From Stappia indica (GTDB taxonomy: Bacteria; Pseudomonadota; Alphaproteobacteria; Rhizobiales; Stappiaceae): 64,000 nucleotides of DNA. Shown here one piece after another: positions 47,931 through 56,603 of this stretch. The notes beneath the pieces were generated by a model, which was not told the origin of the DNA, did no database searches, and saw only the letters and a list, made by a program, of their open reading frames with translations. A program made the translations under genes and the position numbers. The stretch spans positions 124,001 to 188,000 of the forward strand of contig NZ_JAIVMG010000001.1 of NCBI RefSeq assembly GCF_020177335.1, read 5' to 3'. The number at the start of each line of letters is the position of its first letter. Positions within the stretch are counted from its first letter, which is position 1.

Positions 47931-48066
47931 TGATGCCAAAGCCCCGAAAGAGGCGTCTTCCCGGACGACGCGCACGCGGAGATCCGGGATCGGCGAGGCA
48001 CGGCCTGTCGGTTCAGCCCCATGAAAACGCGTGTCTTCTGGCTCTCCGAGCCCGGGTCGCGCTAGA
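47931..48066 (-). repeat. Dispersed intergenic repeat, copy D (incomplete)
   Basis: The left end GCGTCTTCCCGG (47953-47964) is one mismatch from the repeat's 12-bp end. The body contains GATCCGGGATCGGCGAGGCA, ATGAAAACGC and a divergent CTCCGAGCCCGGGTCGCG. The opposite inverted end is missing; similarity fades at about 48066. Same orientation as copy B, again between convergent genes. Confidence 0.68.
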
Positions 48067-48110
48067 GCTTGCCCGGGGGGGCGCTGGCGGTGGCGTTTGC
48101 ATAGGCGGTG

Positions 48111-48137
48111 TTTCCGGACGCAGGGCGCGTCCGGAAA
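48111..48137 (-). terminator. Stem-loop immediately after the first unknown exported protein gene
   Basis: TTTCCGGACGC and GCGTCCGGAAA form a perfect 11-bp stem with loop AGGGC, 13 bp past the stop. There is no U-run, so it may protect the 3' end rather than terminate. Confidence 0.55.
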
Positions 48138-48150
48138 TCCTGTTTCTGCG

Positions 48151-50232
48151 TCAGGGAGCTGCGGAGACCGAGGCGTTGAGCAGCTCGGGCAGCATTTGCG
48201 GCGAGGTGGCGAGCATCCCGAGGATCTGCGTTGCCGGCACCGGGGCGTTCGGCTCCACATGCAGCTCGAACCGGCCCGGCGAGACCAGGAAGGTCTTGAT
48301 CGCCGCATGCAGGTTCTGGCCGAAGGGGGTATCCTTGACCGGGCCGAGATTGGTCATGGCCTCGTCGGCGAGCATCTGCGCGAACTCTTCAGAGGTCGCG
48401 GTCAGATCCTCGGGCGTGTCGCCCTTGTTGCCGTTGATGCTGTCGAGGATCGACGTGACCAGACGTGCGTCGGTGATCGCGAGGCGCAGCCGGTTGACGG
48501 TGGCCGTCGCCATCGCCGCCTGTGCCTGCTCGGGATCCTCGAAGACGATGCGGGGAATCCCACCGAGTTCGAACGCCAGTTCGACCGTGCCGCCGCCGTC
48601 GATCGCGATCTTCATCGGGTCGAGGCGCAGGGTCTGGTCGTCCGCGTTCCAGGCCAGCTTGATCTCGTCGGAGTAGCGCACGCTTTCCAGCCCGAGCCGG
48701 CCGAAGATGCGGCGGGCGTCCCTGTTGTCGAGCGCCCTGACCGGGATTTCCAGACCCTTGGTTTTGCCATCGATCCGGGTCGGGAACGGGGCAATGAAGT
48801 CGCTCATGGCAAAGCGGTAGTGGGTGAGCGAGATCGGCGTCGGCAGTTTGTTGGACGCAACCTTCAGGCCCTGGACGTCGATCAGGCCGAGGGTCGGCAC
48901 CATCGAGAGATAGTCCGTCAGGGACGGTTCCTTCTCGTCCGCAAACACCATAAAGCCGAGATAGGAGGCGAGCGGGCTGAGGGCAAGATCCGACATCTGG
49001 AAGCGCGCAAGCGCGAAATCGGTGTCGTTCTCGCGGATCTTGAAGGCGGTTCCTTCGATGGTGAGATCGCCGAGGTTGCGATAGGACGCATTCTTCACGG
49101 CAATCTTGTCGATTCCGCCGTTGATCTCTTCGGATTTGATCGCCAGAGCGTCCAGCTCCAGATCGGCGACCGACAGGCCCTCAAGGGTGGTCAGCGCCTT
49201 GCGGCCGAGCTCTAGAACTGCCGCCCTATCCTCCGGCAGGGTGCCGAGCACCGCCTGGTCGGCCAGCTCGCCAATCGGGAACACCGGCGTTTCCGGTGCG
49301 ATATGGGCGTTGTCGGCGAAGGCCTTCTTCAGGCTACCGGAGCCAAACGGCGTGGAGACGGTCACATCATTGACCTCAACCCGCTCAAGGACGGTGTCGC
49401 GCACCTTGGTATCCGCCGGTAGGACGCCGATGAGCCGCAGAACCGGCTTTATGTCCTGGCCGAGCACCAGGTAGACACCGTTCTCCTGACGCATGGCCAC
49501 GGGTTTGTCGGTGTCGTCGTCCGGTGTCAGGTCGAGCGTGCTTTCGGACACCATGCGCTCGATGCGCTGCTCGGCGATCCGTCCGTCGTGGATGCCCTTG
49601 ATCGAGAAGCCTTCGTAGCGGTCGGTCTGGATGGAGCCGTCGGCAAGGTGCGTTTCCGCCTCAACCAGTCGCGCGGACGAGGTTTCGGCCTGCATCTTGA
49701 GGGCGGTGCGCAGCAGCGGGAAGAAGCGGGATACCGGCTGTTCCGGCGCCTCCGCAATCGTCGGCAAGGTCGGCTGGAAATATCCGGTGGTGACCGCGTC
49801 GTGCTGGCGTCCGGTGAGTGCGAAAAGGGTTTTGTCGTCGCCCTCGTCCGCAGCCTTTTCCGTGGCATTCACCCGGAACTCGAACACGCCCGGCTGCTCG
49901 ACTTTCTGGAAGAACATCCCGCCATCGCCTTCCTTCGCGCCGAAGAAGCGGGTTTCGGGGGCGTCCATGGCCAGATCGACGGTCAGCTCGTCGCCGCCGA
50001 ACTTGAAGGAGAAGGACCAGGCGAGCTTGGCGTCCCGCAGGATCGCGTCTTCCGGGCCGGTCTCGACAAGGCTGCCGTATTCGGCAGTCACCGCACCGGT
50101 TTCCTTGGCCCAGGCGAAGAAGCGCTCGACGGAGTCGGTGGCCGGATTGGCCAGCGCCGGCGTCAGGCCGACAAAGCCCAGCGACACGGTCAGCGCGCCG
50201 CTCATGAGGTAGGTTCTGATCTTGTGCGTCAT
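48151..50232 (-). CDS. Exported protein of unknown function (larger of two paralogues)
   Basis: I do not recognise this 693-residue protein. It has a clear Sec signal peptide (about 1-28, ending PALANP), no lipobox and no later membrane helix, so it should be periplasmic. The body alternates amphipathic beta-type segments rich in Asp/Glu with LxLxxLxVxD-like spacing, reminiscent of AsmA/YdgA-type repeats, but that is only an impression. Its C-terminal third resembles the neighbouring 50360-51544 product: SVRYSDEIKLAWNADDQTLRL versus SITLSLEMQANWDPDGGVLSL, and PVPATQILGMLATSPQMLPE versus PVPFAQILGTAMMAPQSLPD. The N-termini share ATD...RF and GAV...Y. The two are same-strand neighbours, 127 bp apart with a terminator between, so they may be separately transcribed. 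Confidence 0.8.
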   Translation of the reverse strand: MTHKIRTYLMSGALTVSLGFVGLTPALANPATDSVERFFAWAKETGAVTAEYGSLVETGPEDAILRDAKLAWSFSFKFGGDELTVDLAMDAPETRFFGAKEGDGGMFFQKVEQPGVFEFRVNATEKAADEGDDKTLFALTGRQHDAVTTGYFQPTLPTIAEAPEQPVSRFFPLLRTALKMQAETSSARLVEAETHLADGSIQTDRYEGFSIKGIHDGRIAEQRIERMVSESTLDLTPDDDTDKPVAMRQENGVYLVLGQDIKPVLRLIGVLPADTKVRDTVLERVEVNDVTVSTPFGSGSLKKAFADNAHIAPETPVFPIGELADQAVLGTLPEDRAAVLELGRKALTTLEGLSVADLELDALAIKSEEINGGIDKIAVKNASYRNLGDLTIEGTAFKIRENDTDFALARFQMSDLALSPLASYLGFMVFADEKEPSLTDYLSMVPTLGLIDVQGLKVASNKLPTPISLTHYRFAMSDFIAPFPTRIDGKTKGLEIPVRALDNRDARRIFGRLGLESVRYSDEIKLAWNADDQTLRLDPMKIAIDGGGTVELAFELGGIPRIVFEDPEQAQAAMATATVNRLRLAITDARLVTSILDSINGNKGDTPEDLTATSEEFAQMLADEAMTNLGPVKDTPFGQNLHAAIKTFLVSPGRFELHVEPNAPVPATQILGMLATSPQMLPELLNASVSAAP

Positions 50233-50327
50233 GATCCTGCTATGCGTTCAATATGGCCTCGCCAGCGGGGGAGGAACGAGCCGCGCGAGGCCGACAGTCG
50301 GGTCAATGGATATGGTCTTGCAAAGAG

Positions 50328-50350
50328 AAGAGGGCCCATGGGGCCCTCTT
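50328..50350 (-). terminator. Terminator between the two unknown exported-protein genes
   Basis: A perfect 10-bp stem AAGAGGGCCC / GGGCCCTCTT with loop ATG lies 9 bp after the stop of the upstream gene. Minus-strand RNA continues CTCTTTGC, a partial U-run; the plus side has GCGTTTTC. Confidence 0.75.
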
Positions 50351-50359
50351 GCGTTTTCG

Positions 50360-51544
50360 TCAGTCCTCGTTGGCGGAGATGCTGACACCGAGGATATCGG
50401 GCAGGGACTGCGGCGCCATCATGGCGGTTCCGAGAATCTGCGCGAAGGGCACCGGTGCCGGCGGTGCCGCCTTGGCGGTGAGCGACTTCGGATCCTTCAA
50501 GAATGCCGTCGCGGCGCTCGCCACTTTCTTCTGGAAATCGGCGTTGTTGATGACCGAGAGCATCAGGGGGAGGGCGCCGGCCAGCTGGCCGACGAATTCC
50601 TCGCGCGAGGAGCCTGCTTCCTTCGCCTGCTTGTCGAGAACGCGGTCAACCAGCGAATCGTTGTCGATCCGGATGGAGATCTGGTCGACGAGCAGGTTCT
50701 GCATCAGGCCCATTGCTTGCTCCGGGTTGTCCTGCGCCTTCTCCAGCTCCGCCATCACTTCGCGGGTCACACCGCTCATCCGCAGGGATGCTATCAGCGT
50801 TGCCGCTTCCTCGCCGGAAACCTTGAGGGTGTTGAGCGACAGGACGCCGCCATCCGGATCCCAGTTGGCCTGCATTTCCAGGCTGAGGGTGATCGACTCG
50901 TAACCGAGGTCGGTCATCGCCTTCTTGCCGTCGGCATCCAGCGACGCGGCGGCGATGGTGATGCCTTCGGCCTGGACGGAGCCGGCGGTCGGCAGGTCGC
51001 CGTCCATGGAGTCGATCTGCGCCAGCACACGGGCGACCGGGACCTGACCTTCCTCGCCAGCGTCGATCAGCATGTCGACCAGTTCGGCGCGCGAATAGGA
51101 CGGGGCGACGGCGTCGGCGCCGCCTTTCGCTTCCACTTCCTCGGGGGAGGGAAGAACCGCATCGGCGACATTGATGGTCTTGACGGTGATGCGCACATCG
51201 TCGTCGTCGTCATCCTCGATGGTCACGCCCTTCAGGGTCATGGTGACGACCGACAGCCGGCCGTTTTCAAGGATCTTGGCGCCCGACAGCAGCGTTTCGT
51301 CGATTGTCAGCCGCGCTTCGTCGTCATCGGCCAGGGTCGCCTCAAGGCCGGAGATGGTAACCGTGTCGTTGGCGCTTTCGACGCTCTTGTACCCGGTCAC
51401 GACAGCATCGCCGGCCTCGACCGTCTCCAGGAAACGCTGGGCGATGGCATTGTCTGTCGCCTCGAAGGCGAAGCCTGCGGAGGGCAGGAGCAGCGGACAG
51501 GCGAGCACGAGGGCCATGGCCGATCGTGAAGGGTAGTGCAACAT
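50360..51544 (-). CDS. Exported protein of unknown function (smaller paralogue)
   Basis: The 394-residue protein starts with a Sec signal (about 1-26, ending SAGFAFE). It shares with its neighbour a diverged domain covering ATDNAIAQRFLETVEAGDAV, the LGYESITLS segment, ISIRIDNDSLVDRVLD and a C-terminal PVPFAQILG...PQSLPDILGVSIS block, so the two probably arose by duplication. It is shorter because much of the neighbour's central region is absent. A run of six Asp (DDDDDD, near residue 110) suggests a possible cation or surface interaction. I start at the ATG at 51544, five codons into the longest frame. No family name is recognised. Confidence 0.8.
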   Translation of the reverse strand: MLHYPSRSAMALVLACPLLLPSAGFAFEATDNAIAQRFLETVEAGDAVVTGYKSVESANDTVTISGLEATLADDDEARLTIDETLLSGAKILENGRLSVVTMTLKGVTIEDDDDDDVRITVKTINVADAVLPSPEEVEAKGGADAVAPSYSRAELVDMLIDAGEEGQVPVARVLAQIDSMDGDLPTAGSVQAEGITIAAASLDADGKKAMTDLGYESITLSLEMQANWDPDGGVLSLNTLKVSGEEAATLIASLRMSGVTREVMAELEKAQDNPEQAMGLMQNLLVDQISIRIDNDSLVDRVLDKQAKEAGSSREEFVGQLAGALPLMLSVINNADFQKKVASAATAFLKDPKSLTAKAAPPAPVPFAQILGTAMMAPQSLPDILGVSISANED

Positions 51545-51742
51545 GTAAGATGTCTCCAAACTCGGTTGGGTTGGTTTCCGCTCCCTGCCAGCGGACCGTT
51601 ACGATGCGCCAAGATGAAAGGCAGGACAACCCGTAGCGGCAGGCAGGGGGAGTGCATGCACGGGGAAATCGTGAAAAATGTGATGGGGACGACATAAATC
51701 CGTCGCCCGCGCGAGCGGGAGCAAGGTGCCCCGGCGGTGCGT

Positions 51743-52654
51743 TCAGCCTTGCGCCGGGGTCGGGGGCCGTTCGGGCAGGCTTGCCATCGCCGCGCAGACA
51801 TCGCTGAGGGCGGGCAAGCTGGCTTCGTTGCCCAGGTGCTGGATGGCATGGGCGGAGGCGGCCCGGGCAAAGGTGAAGTGCTTTGACCAGGGGGCGTCCG
51901 GGGAGGTCAGGAATGCGTTGATATAGGCGCCGTGAAAAACGTCGCCGGCGCCATTGGTGTCGATCACCTTGTCGGAGGGGACATCGAGCGCGGGCAGATG
52001 CCGCATCGGTGAGGTGCCCTCATACCAGTACATTCCCTCCTCTCCGAGGGTGACGCCGCCAACCCGGCAGCCCCTTTCGCGCAGGTAGGCGAGGGTGTCC
52101 GGCACGCTCAGGTTCAGTTGCTCGCAGAACCGGGCGGAGACGATCGCCACGTCGATGAACCTCAGCAGTTCCTCGGTGTCCTCGCGCACCGCGCCGCCGT
52201 CCAGCGAGGTGAGGATGCCCGCTTCCCGGCAGGCGCGCGCATAATAAAGCGCGGCGTCGGGCATATGACCGTCCAGATGCAGGGCACGGCAGCCGGAAAG
52301 GTTCAGCTTCTGAAAGGGGTGCAGGAAGTCGTTGTCCCGACAGCGGACGATGGCACGCTTCCCGCCCTTGGGCATGATGAAGGACAGGGACGATTCATGC
52401 ACCTTGCGGCCATGGACCGTGACCCCGTATTGCGCCGCCATGTCGAGGAACATGCGGGCCAGCCAGTCATCGGCCTGGGAACACATCAGGTCCGGCTGGA
52501 CGCCGAGACGGGCACAGGTGAAGGCGGCGTTCACCGCATTGCCGCCGAAACTGACGGCGTAGTCGCGGGCAATGGCCTTTTCGTCGCCCGTCGGCAGGGT
52601 GTCGGTGAGAAAGGTAATGTCGATATATGCCTGGCCGATAAATAAAGCCTGCAT
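51743..52654 (-). CDS. PfkB family sugar kinase
   Basis: The 303-residue ribokinase-fold protein has GGNAVNAAFTCARLG (first PfkB signature) and DTNGAGDVFHGAYINAF (second signature with catalytic Asp and anion hole). It phosphorylates a sugar or nucleoside with ATP; the substrate is unresolved, and no sugar transporter adjoins it. The ATG at 52654 is preceded by GAGGAG, which decides against the upstream ATG at 52699. It diverges from the EAL protein gene. Confidence 0.88.
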   Translation of the reverse strand: MQALFIGQAYIDITFLTDTLPTGDEKAIARDYAVSFGGNAVNAAFTCARLGVQPDLMCSQADDWLARMFLDMAAQYGVTVHGRKVHESSLSFIMPKGGKRAIVRCRDNDFLHPFQKLNLSGCRALHLDGHMPDAALYYARACREAGILTSLDGGAVREDTEELLRFIDVAIVSARFCEQLNLSVPDTLAYLRERGCRVGGVTLGEEGMYWYEGTSPMRHLPALDVPSDKVIDTNGAGDVFHGAYINAFLTSPDAPWSKHFTFARAASAHAIQHLGNEASLPALSDVCAAMASLPERPPTPAQG

Positions 52655-52776
52655 GAGTTTGAAACTCCTCGCGGCGGGACCGTGAAAAACCACTTTCAAC
52701 AGGTAGCCGGTCTTTGCGTCTTTTTCAAAGACTTGTCATGTCTTCAGGGGTCATTTACCAAGCTGGTGCATGATAA

Positions 52777-54408
52777 GTGCAGGCTGAAATTCCGGAACCT
52801 CGCGTGTCGCATCGATATGCCCTTTTCTTCAGGACACTGCTGATCGCGCTTGTTCTCGCGGTCGCGCCCCTGATTGCGGCCAATTATATCCTCAATAACT
52901 ACGCTGTGACCCAGGCGCGGGCCGAGATGACGGCCGTCGCCGAACGCTATGTGATGCGCGCGGAAAAGGCGATCAATGATGCTGTCACCGTGCTGCAGGC
53001 CTTGCACAAGGACGGCAATGTCACCTGTGCGGCCATCGACCGGGCGGCGTTTCACGCCGGTCTGATCGCCGCGCCCTATGTGCAGATGATCGGCGTCGTC
53101 GACACCAACGGCGTCCTGATGTGCAACGTGCCTGACCAGATCACCAGCGGCGAGCCGGTGCTGCCGGCGTTGAAGGTGGATTCTCCGCTTGTGGGTATCG
53201 GCATGCGCGACAGGTCCTACGAGGGAACGCGCATTGCGCTGGTCAGTTGGCGGATCGGCAATGGCAACCGGCTGCTGGCGGAAATCTCGCCGGTGGCGAT
53301 CTCGATCGACCCCGGTCCGGAGTACTTGCGGGCCTATCGTCAGGCGGAGCTGCGGCTGGGGGATGGTGTTGTCTGGCTGAAATCCGGAGAGCCGACACCG
53401 AGCGGTCGCTTCGGGGAGGATCCGGAGCTGATCGTTGAGGTCAGGTCGGAGAAGTATCCGATGGTGGCGCAGGTCACGGCACCGGCATCGGCCGCCGACA
53501 ATCTGGTGCGGGACCTGAAGGTGGTGGCGGCGATTGCCTGCGTCGGCTTCGCGATCCTGTTTGTCGCGGTGGGCGTCTGGATTTCCTGGCGACCGGAAAG
53601 CGAGGCGGAGGACGATTTCGTCCAGGCGATCCGCAACGGCGAATTCGTGCCCTACTACCAGCCGGTGATGGATATCGAGACCGGTCGCCTGCGCGGCTGC
53701 GAGGTGTTGATGCGGTGGGCTCGGCCGGACGGATCGGTGATCTCGCCCGGCGCGTTCATGACCTTCGCCGAGACTCACGGGCACATCTTCGAGATGACCC
53801 GGCAGATCATGCGCAAGACCCGGGACGAGGTGGCGGATCTCTACCACGAGAACCCGGAATTCAAGCTGTCCGTCAACCTGTTCGCCGGCCATTTCGAGGA
53901 CCGGCAGGTGATCGAGGACATCAAGCAGATCTATGGGGGCTCGAAGATCGCCTACCAGCAGATCGTGCTGGAGGTCACCGAGCGCCAACCCCTGTCGGAC
54001 ATGGAGACGGCGCGCAAGATCATCGCCGAACTGCAGGCCTTCGGGGTGCGTGTCGCGCTGGATGACGTGGGCACGGGCCATGGCGGCTTTGCCTATCTGC
54101 AGAAGCTGGGGATCGACATCATCAAGATCGACAAGATGTTCATCGACAGCCTGGGGACCGACGACAATTCCACCACCATCGTCGATACGATGGTGGAGCT
54201 GGCCGACAACCTGGGCATGGGCATCATCGCCGAGGGCGTCGAGACGATGGAGCAGATCGAGCGGTTGCGCGAGTTGGGCGTTTCCGCCGCTCAGGGGTAT
54301 ATCTTCTCGCCGCCGCTGCCCGCGCCGCTGTTCATCGAGCTGGCGCAGGCGCTGTCCTCCGGCGAGGCGGACATGGGCGAAAGTGAGGCCGAGGCCGAGG
54401 TTGCCTGA
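52777..54408 (+). CDS. Membrane c-di-GMP phosphodiesterase with CSS-like sensor and EAL domain
   Basis: The 543-residue protein has two membrane helices (about 17-40 and 249-271) enclosing a periplasmic domain with two cysteines (NVTCAAID and VLMCNV), as in CSS-motif sensors whose disulfide state controls activity. The cytoplasmic EAL domain (about 285-530) retains catalytic motifs: EVLMRW, VNLFAGHF (Asn), ERQ, LDDVGTGHGG and KIDKMFID, then GIIAEGVET. It should hydrolyse c-di-GMP. Start is GTG at 52777; a GTG at 52804 is also possible. No GGDEF domain is present. Confidence 0.9.
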   Translation: MQAEIPEPRVSHRYALFFRTLLIALVLAVAPLIAANYILNNYAVTQARAEMTAVAERYVMRAEKAINDAVTVLQALHKDGNVTCAAIDRAAFHAGLIAAPYVQMIGVVDTNGVLMCNVPDQITSGEPVLPALKVDSPLVGIGMRDRSYEGTRIALVSWRIGNGNRLLAEISPVAISIDPGPEYLRAYRQAELRLGDGVVWLKSGEPTPSGRFGEDPELIVEVRSEKYPMVAQVTAPASAADNLVRDLKVVAAIACVGFAILFVAVGVWISWRPESEAEDDFVQAIRNGEFVPYYQPVMDIETGRLRGCEVLMRWARPDGSVISPGAFMTFAETHGHIFEMTRQIMRKTRDEVADLYHENPEFKLSVNLFAGHFEDRQVIEDIKQIYGGSKIAYQQIVLEVTERQPLSDMETARKIIAELQAFGVRVALDDVGTGHGGFAYLQKLGIDIIKIDKMFIDSLGTDDNSTTIVDTMVELADNLGMGIIAEGVETMEQIERLRELGVSAAQGYIFSPPLPAPLFIELAQALSSGEADMGESEAEAEVA

Positions 54409-54538
54409 CGGGATGCGGCCTCATGCCCGGATTGCACTGGAAAATTCATCGTAACGCTGCGGCATGGTTTCGCCGTGAACGGCGTTTCTATATGGTCCGG
54501 CGCGGCGCGGGGGCGTGACGGATGATGGAGATCTGGGT

Positions 54539-55546
54539 GTGACGCATGAGGGCATGACTGGGCTGGGCCTGAGGTGGCTGCGGTGCGGGATCGCGGCGCT
54601 GGCCATTGCCGCGCTCGCAGGGTGTCAGACCGCGCCTTCAGGAAGCGCCGGCCGGATGGCGTCGCCTGTTGCGGCCGGAGCGGTTCAGACCGGCCAAACT
54701 TCGGATGCTCTGCCGGACGTTGCTGCGGCTCCCGAGAACGCCATGCTGGCCGCCTCGGCGGTGGGCACCGCGCCGCGGGCGCCCGGGCCCGCCTCGCTGG
54801 CTCTGGCCCCGTCCGGCGGCGCCGTGGCGCGGGCGCATTCGGCGATCGTCATCGATGCGCGCAGCGGCAAGGTGCTGCACGAGGAAGATGCGGATGGGCT
54901 GCGCAATCCTGCATCGCTCTCCAAGATGATGACGCTCTATCTGCTGTTTGATGCGCTCGATGCTGGCATCGTCACGCTGGACAGTCCGCTGACGGTGTCG
55001 CGGAAGGCCGCCTCCCAGCCTCCGGCGCGCATTGGCGTCAAGGCCGGCACGACCATCACCGTGGATCAGGCCATCCGGGCGTTGGCGGTCAAGTCGGCGA
55101 ATGACGTTGCCGTGGTGGTTGCGGAGAACATTGGCGGCACGGAGACCGCCTTCGCCCATCGGATGACCCGCAAGGCGCGCAGCCTGGGGATGCGGCGCAC
55201 CAATTTCGTCAATGCTTCCGGCCTGGAAAACCCCGGTCAGGTGACGACGGCGCGGGACATGGCGACCCTTGCCCGGGCGCTGAAGCGGAACCATGCGAGG
55301 CGGGCGCGCAACTTCACCGCGCGCAGCTTCACCTACAACGGGCGCACCTACAAGACCACCAACAACCTGCTTGGCCGGGTCGCCGGGGTCGATGGCATCA
55401 AGACCGGCTACATCAGCAAGGCCGGGTACAATCTGGCGGCCTCGGCGCGGCGCGGCGGCAAGAGCATCATTGCCGTGGTGATTGGCGGCCAGACCGAGGC
55501 CAAGCGCGACCGCGAGGTCACCAATCTGCTGGAGCGCTATCTGTAG
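54539..55546 (+). CDS. D-alanyl-D-alanine carboxypeptidase (peptidase S11), putative lipoprotein
   Basis: The 335-residue protein has penicillin-binding motifs S126-L-S-K129 (SxxK), SAN in VKSANDVAV and KTG in GIKTGYIS, all in the order of family S11 (DacA/DacF). It trims the terminal D-alanine of peptidoglycan stem peptides in the periplasm. The N-terminus reads as a lipoprotein signal ending in IAALAGC (Cys29), and there is no C-terminal amphipathic anchor domain, so membrane attachment by lipid is inferred. A Gly/Ala/Pro-rich linker (about 30-95) follows. Start is a GTG at 54539 with GGAG eight bases upstream. Confidence 0.9.
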   Translation: MTHEGMTGLGLRWLRCGIAALAIAALAGCQTAPSGSAGRMASPVAAGAVQTGQTSDALPDVAAAPENAMLAASAVGTAPRAPGPASLALAPSGGAVARAHSAIVIDARSGKVLHEEDADGLRNPASLSKMMTLYLLFDALDAGIVTLDSPLTVSRKAASQPPARIGVKAGTTITVDQAIRALAVKSANDVAVVVAENIGGTETAFAHRMTRKARSLGMRRTNFVNASGLENPGQVTTARDMATLARALKRNHARRARNFTARSFTYNGRTYKTTNNLLGRVAGVDGIKTGYISKAGYNLAASARRGGKSIIAVVIGGQTEAKRDREVTNLLERYL

Positions 55547-55568
55547 ACCTGCGGAGGGCACCGCAGGT
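55547..55568. terminator. Stem-loop between convergent DD-carboxypeptidase and GntR genes
   Basis: ACCTGCGG and CCGCAGGT form a perfect 8-bp stem around AGGGCA directly after the first stop codon. There is no U-run on either side, so it is a weak candidate. Confidence 0.45.
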
Positions 55569-55573
55569 GGCTG

Positions 55574-56422
55574 CTACAGCAGCTTGTAGAACTTCTCGAA
55601 CACCAGATAGGTGGACTGAATGTGCTGGCGGGCGGCGGTTTCGGCCGCGTCCGGATCGCGCGCCTTGAGTGCCCGGCCGATGTCCTCATGCTGATCCTGG
55701 AACAGCGCCGATTCCTCCGGTGTGACAAGCTGGGCGAAGCGGTGGGCGAAATAATATTGCGTGTTCTTCTTGATGAGATCGACAAGTCGCTCGTTGCCGG
55801 AAGCGGCATAGATGCGGTTGTGCAGGTCGCGGTTTGAGGTGAGCCGTTCCGACAGATCCGCATGGGTGAGGCGGGAGCGGGCGTTGGTCGCCTCCAGAAT
55901 CGCCGCCAGCTCCGCCTCGGTGGCACGAATCGCCGCCTGCGCCGTGGCAAAGCTCTCCAGCGACATGCGCACCTCGTAGGATTCGCGAATCTGGGTCATG
56001 TCGAGCTTCTTGACCTCCCAGCCCCGCTTGCGACGCGACAGCAGCCCATCAGCGGAAAGGCGCTGCATCGCCTCGCGCACCGGTGTCCGGCTGACGCTGA
56101 GCGCTTCGCCGATTTCCGCCTCGATCAACGGTGTGCCGGTCGGCAATGCGCCGGTGCGAATCGCCAGGCGCAGCACCTCGTAGACCAGCTCGACAAAGGC
56201 AACGGGCGTTTCGAGACGCCCGCCTGCGGGGGCGTCGTCGGCGGCAAGCTGGCGGAAGTCATGCGCCACCTGCCAGAAGTCGGCTCCGGCGATCACCCGG
56301 TTTTCCAGATCGCCCAGCCACTCGGGTGCGCCGCTTCCTGCCGGGGGGATGCGGGGCAGGCGCGGAGGGCCGGCAATTACCCAGTTTTCGTCTCCGGGGC
56401 GCAGGCCTGTGGAATTTTTCAT
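55574..56422 (-). CDS. GntR family transcriptional regulator (FCD/FadR subfamily)
   Basis: The 282-residue protein has an extra about 75-residue N-terminal segment, then a GntR winged helix (GTPLIEAEIGEALSVSRTPV, REAMQRLSADGLLSRRKRG) and an all-helical FCD domain (YEVRMSLESFATAQAAIRA ... RDLHNRIYAASGNERL) that binds a carboxylate effector with a metal. It is divergent from fumarylacetoacetase by 181 bp and likely regulates that operon; dyads lie in the gap. Confidence 0.88.
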   Translation of the reverse strand: MKNSTGLRPGDENWVIAGPPRLPRIPPAGSGAPEWLGDLENRVIAGADFWQVAHDFRQLAADDAPAGGRLETPVAFVELVYEVLRLAIRTGALPTGTPLIEAEIGEALSVSRTPVREAMQRLSADGLLSRRKRGWEVKKLDMTQIRESYEVRMSLESFATAQAAIRATEAELAAILEATNARSRLTHADLSERLTSNRDLHNRIYAASGNERLVDLIKKNTQYYFAHRFAQLVTPEESALFQDQHEDIGRALKARDPDAAETAARQHIQSTYLVFEKFYKLL

Positions 56423-56533
56423 GCGGCTTTCCGGGTCTTTCGGTGTCTGTCAGGTGTCTCTGCGGCCGTGGTGCAGCACGCATCTTCACAATCTCTCATA
56501 TGTGCCGCCAATCCAATCGCCAAAAGGGATGTC

Positions 56534-56571
56534 TTGACGCATCCATATCAGCATGCTTGTTTGCATGCAAA
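56534..56571 (+). promoter_or_regulatory. Candidate promoter/operator of the fumarylacetoacetase operon
   Basis: TTGACG (56534-56539) is a good -35; the -10 region about 17 bp on is weak (TTGTTT). Over it lie two palindromes, AGCATGCT (56550-56557) and TTTGCATGCAAA (56560-56571). FCD-type GntR proteins bind short palindromes of this kind, so the arrangement fits repression by the divergent regulator. Confidence 0.42.
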
Positions 56572-56603
56572 GTTTGTAACCAATTTGCGAGCGTGGCGAA
56601 ACG

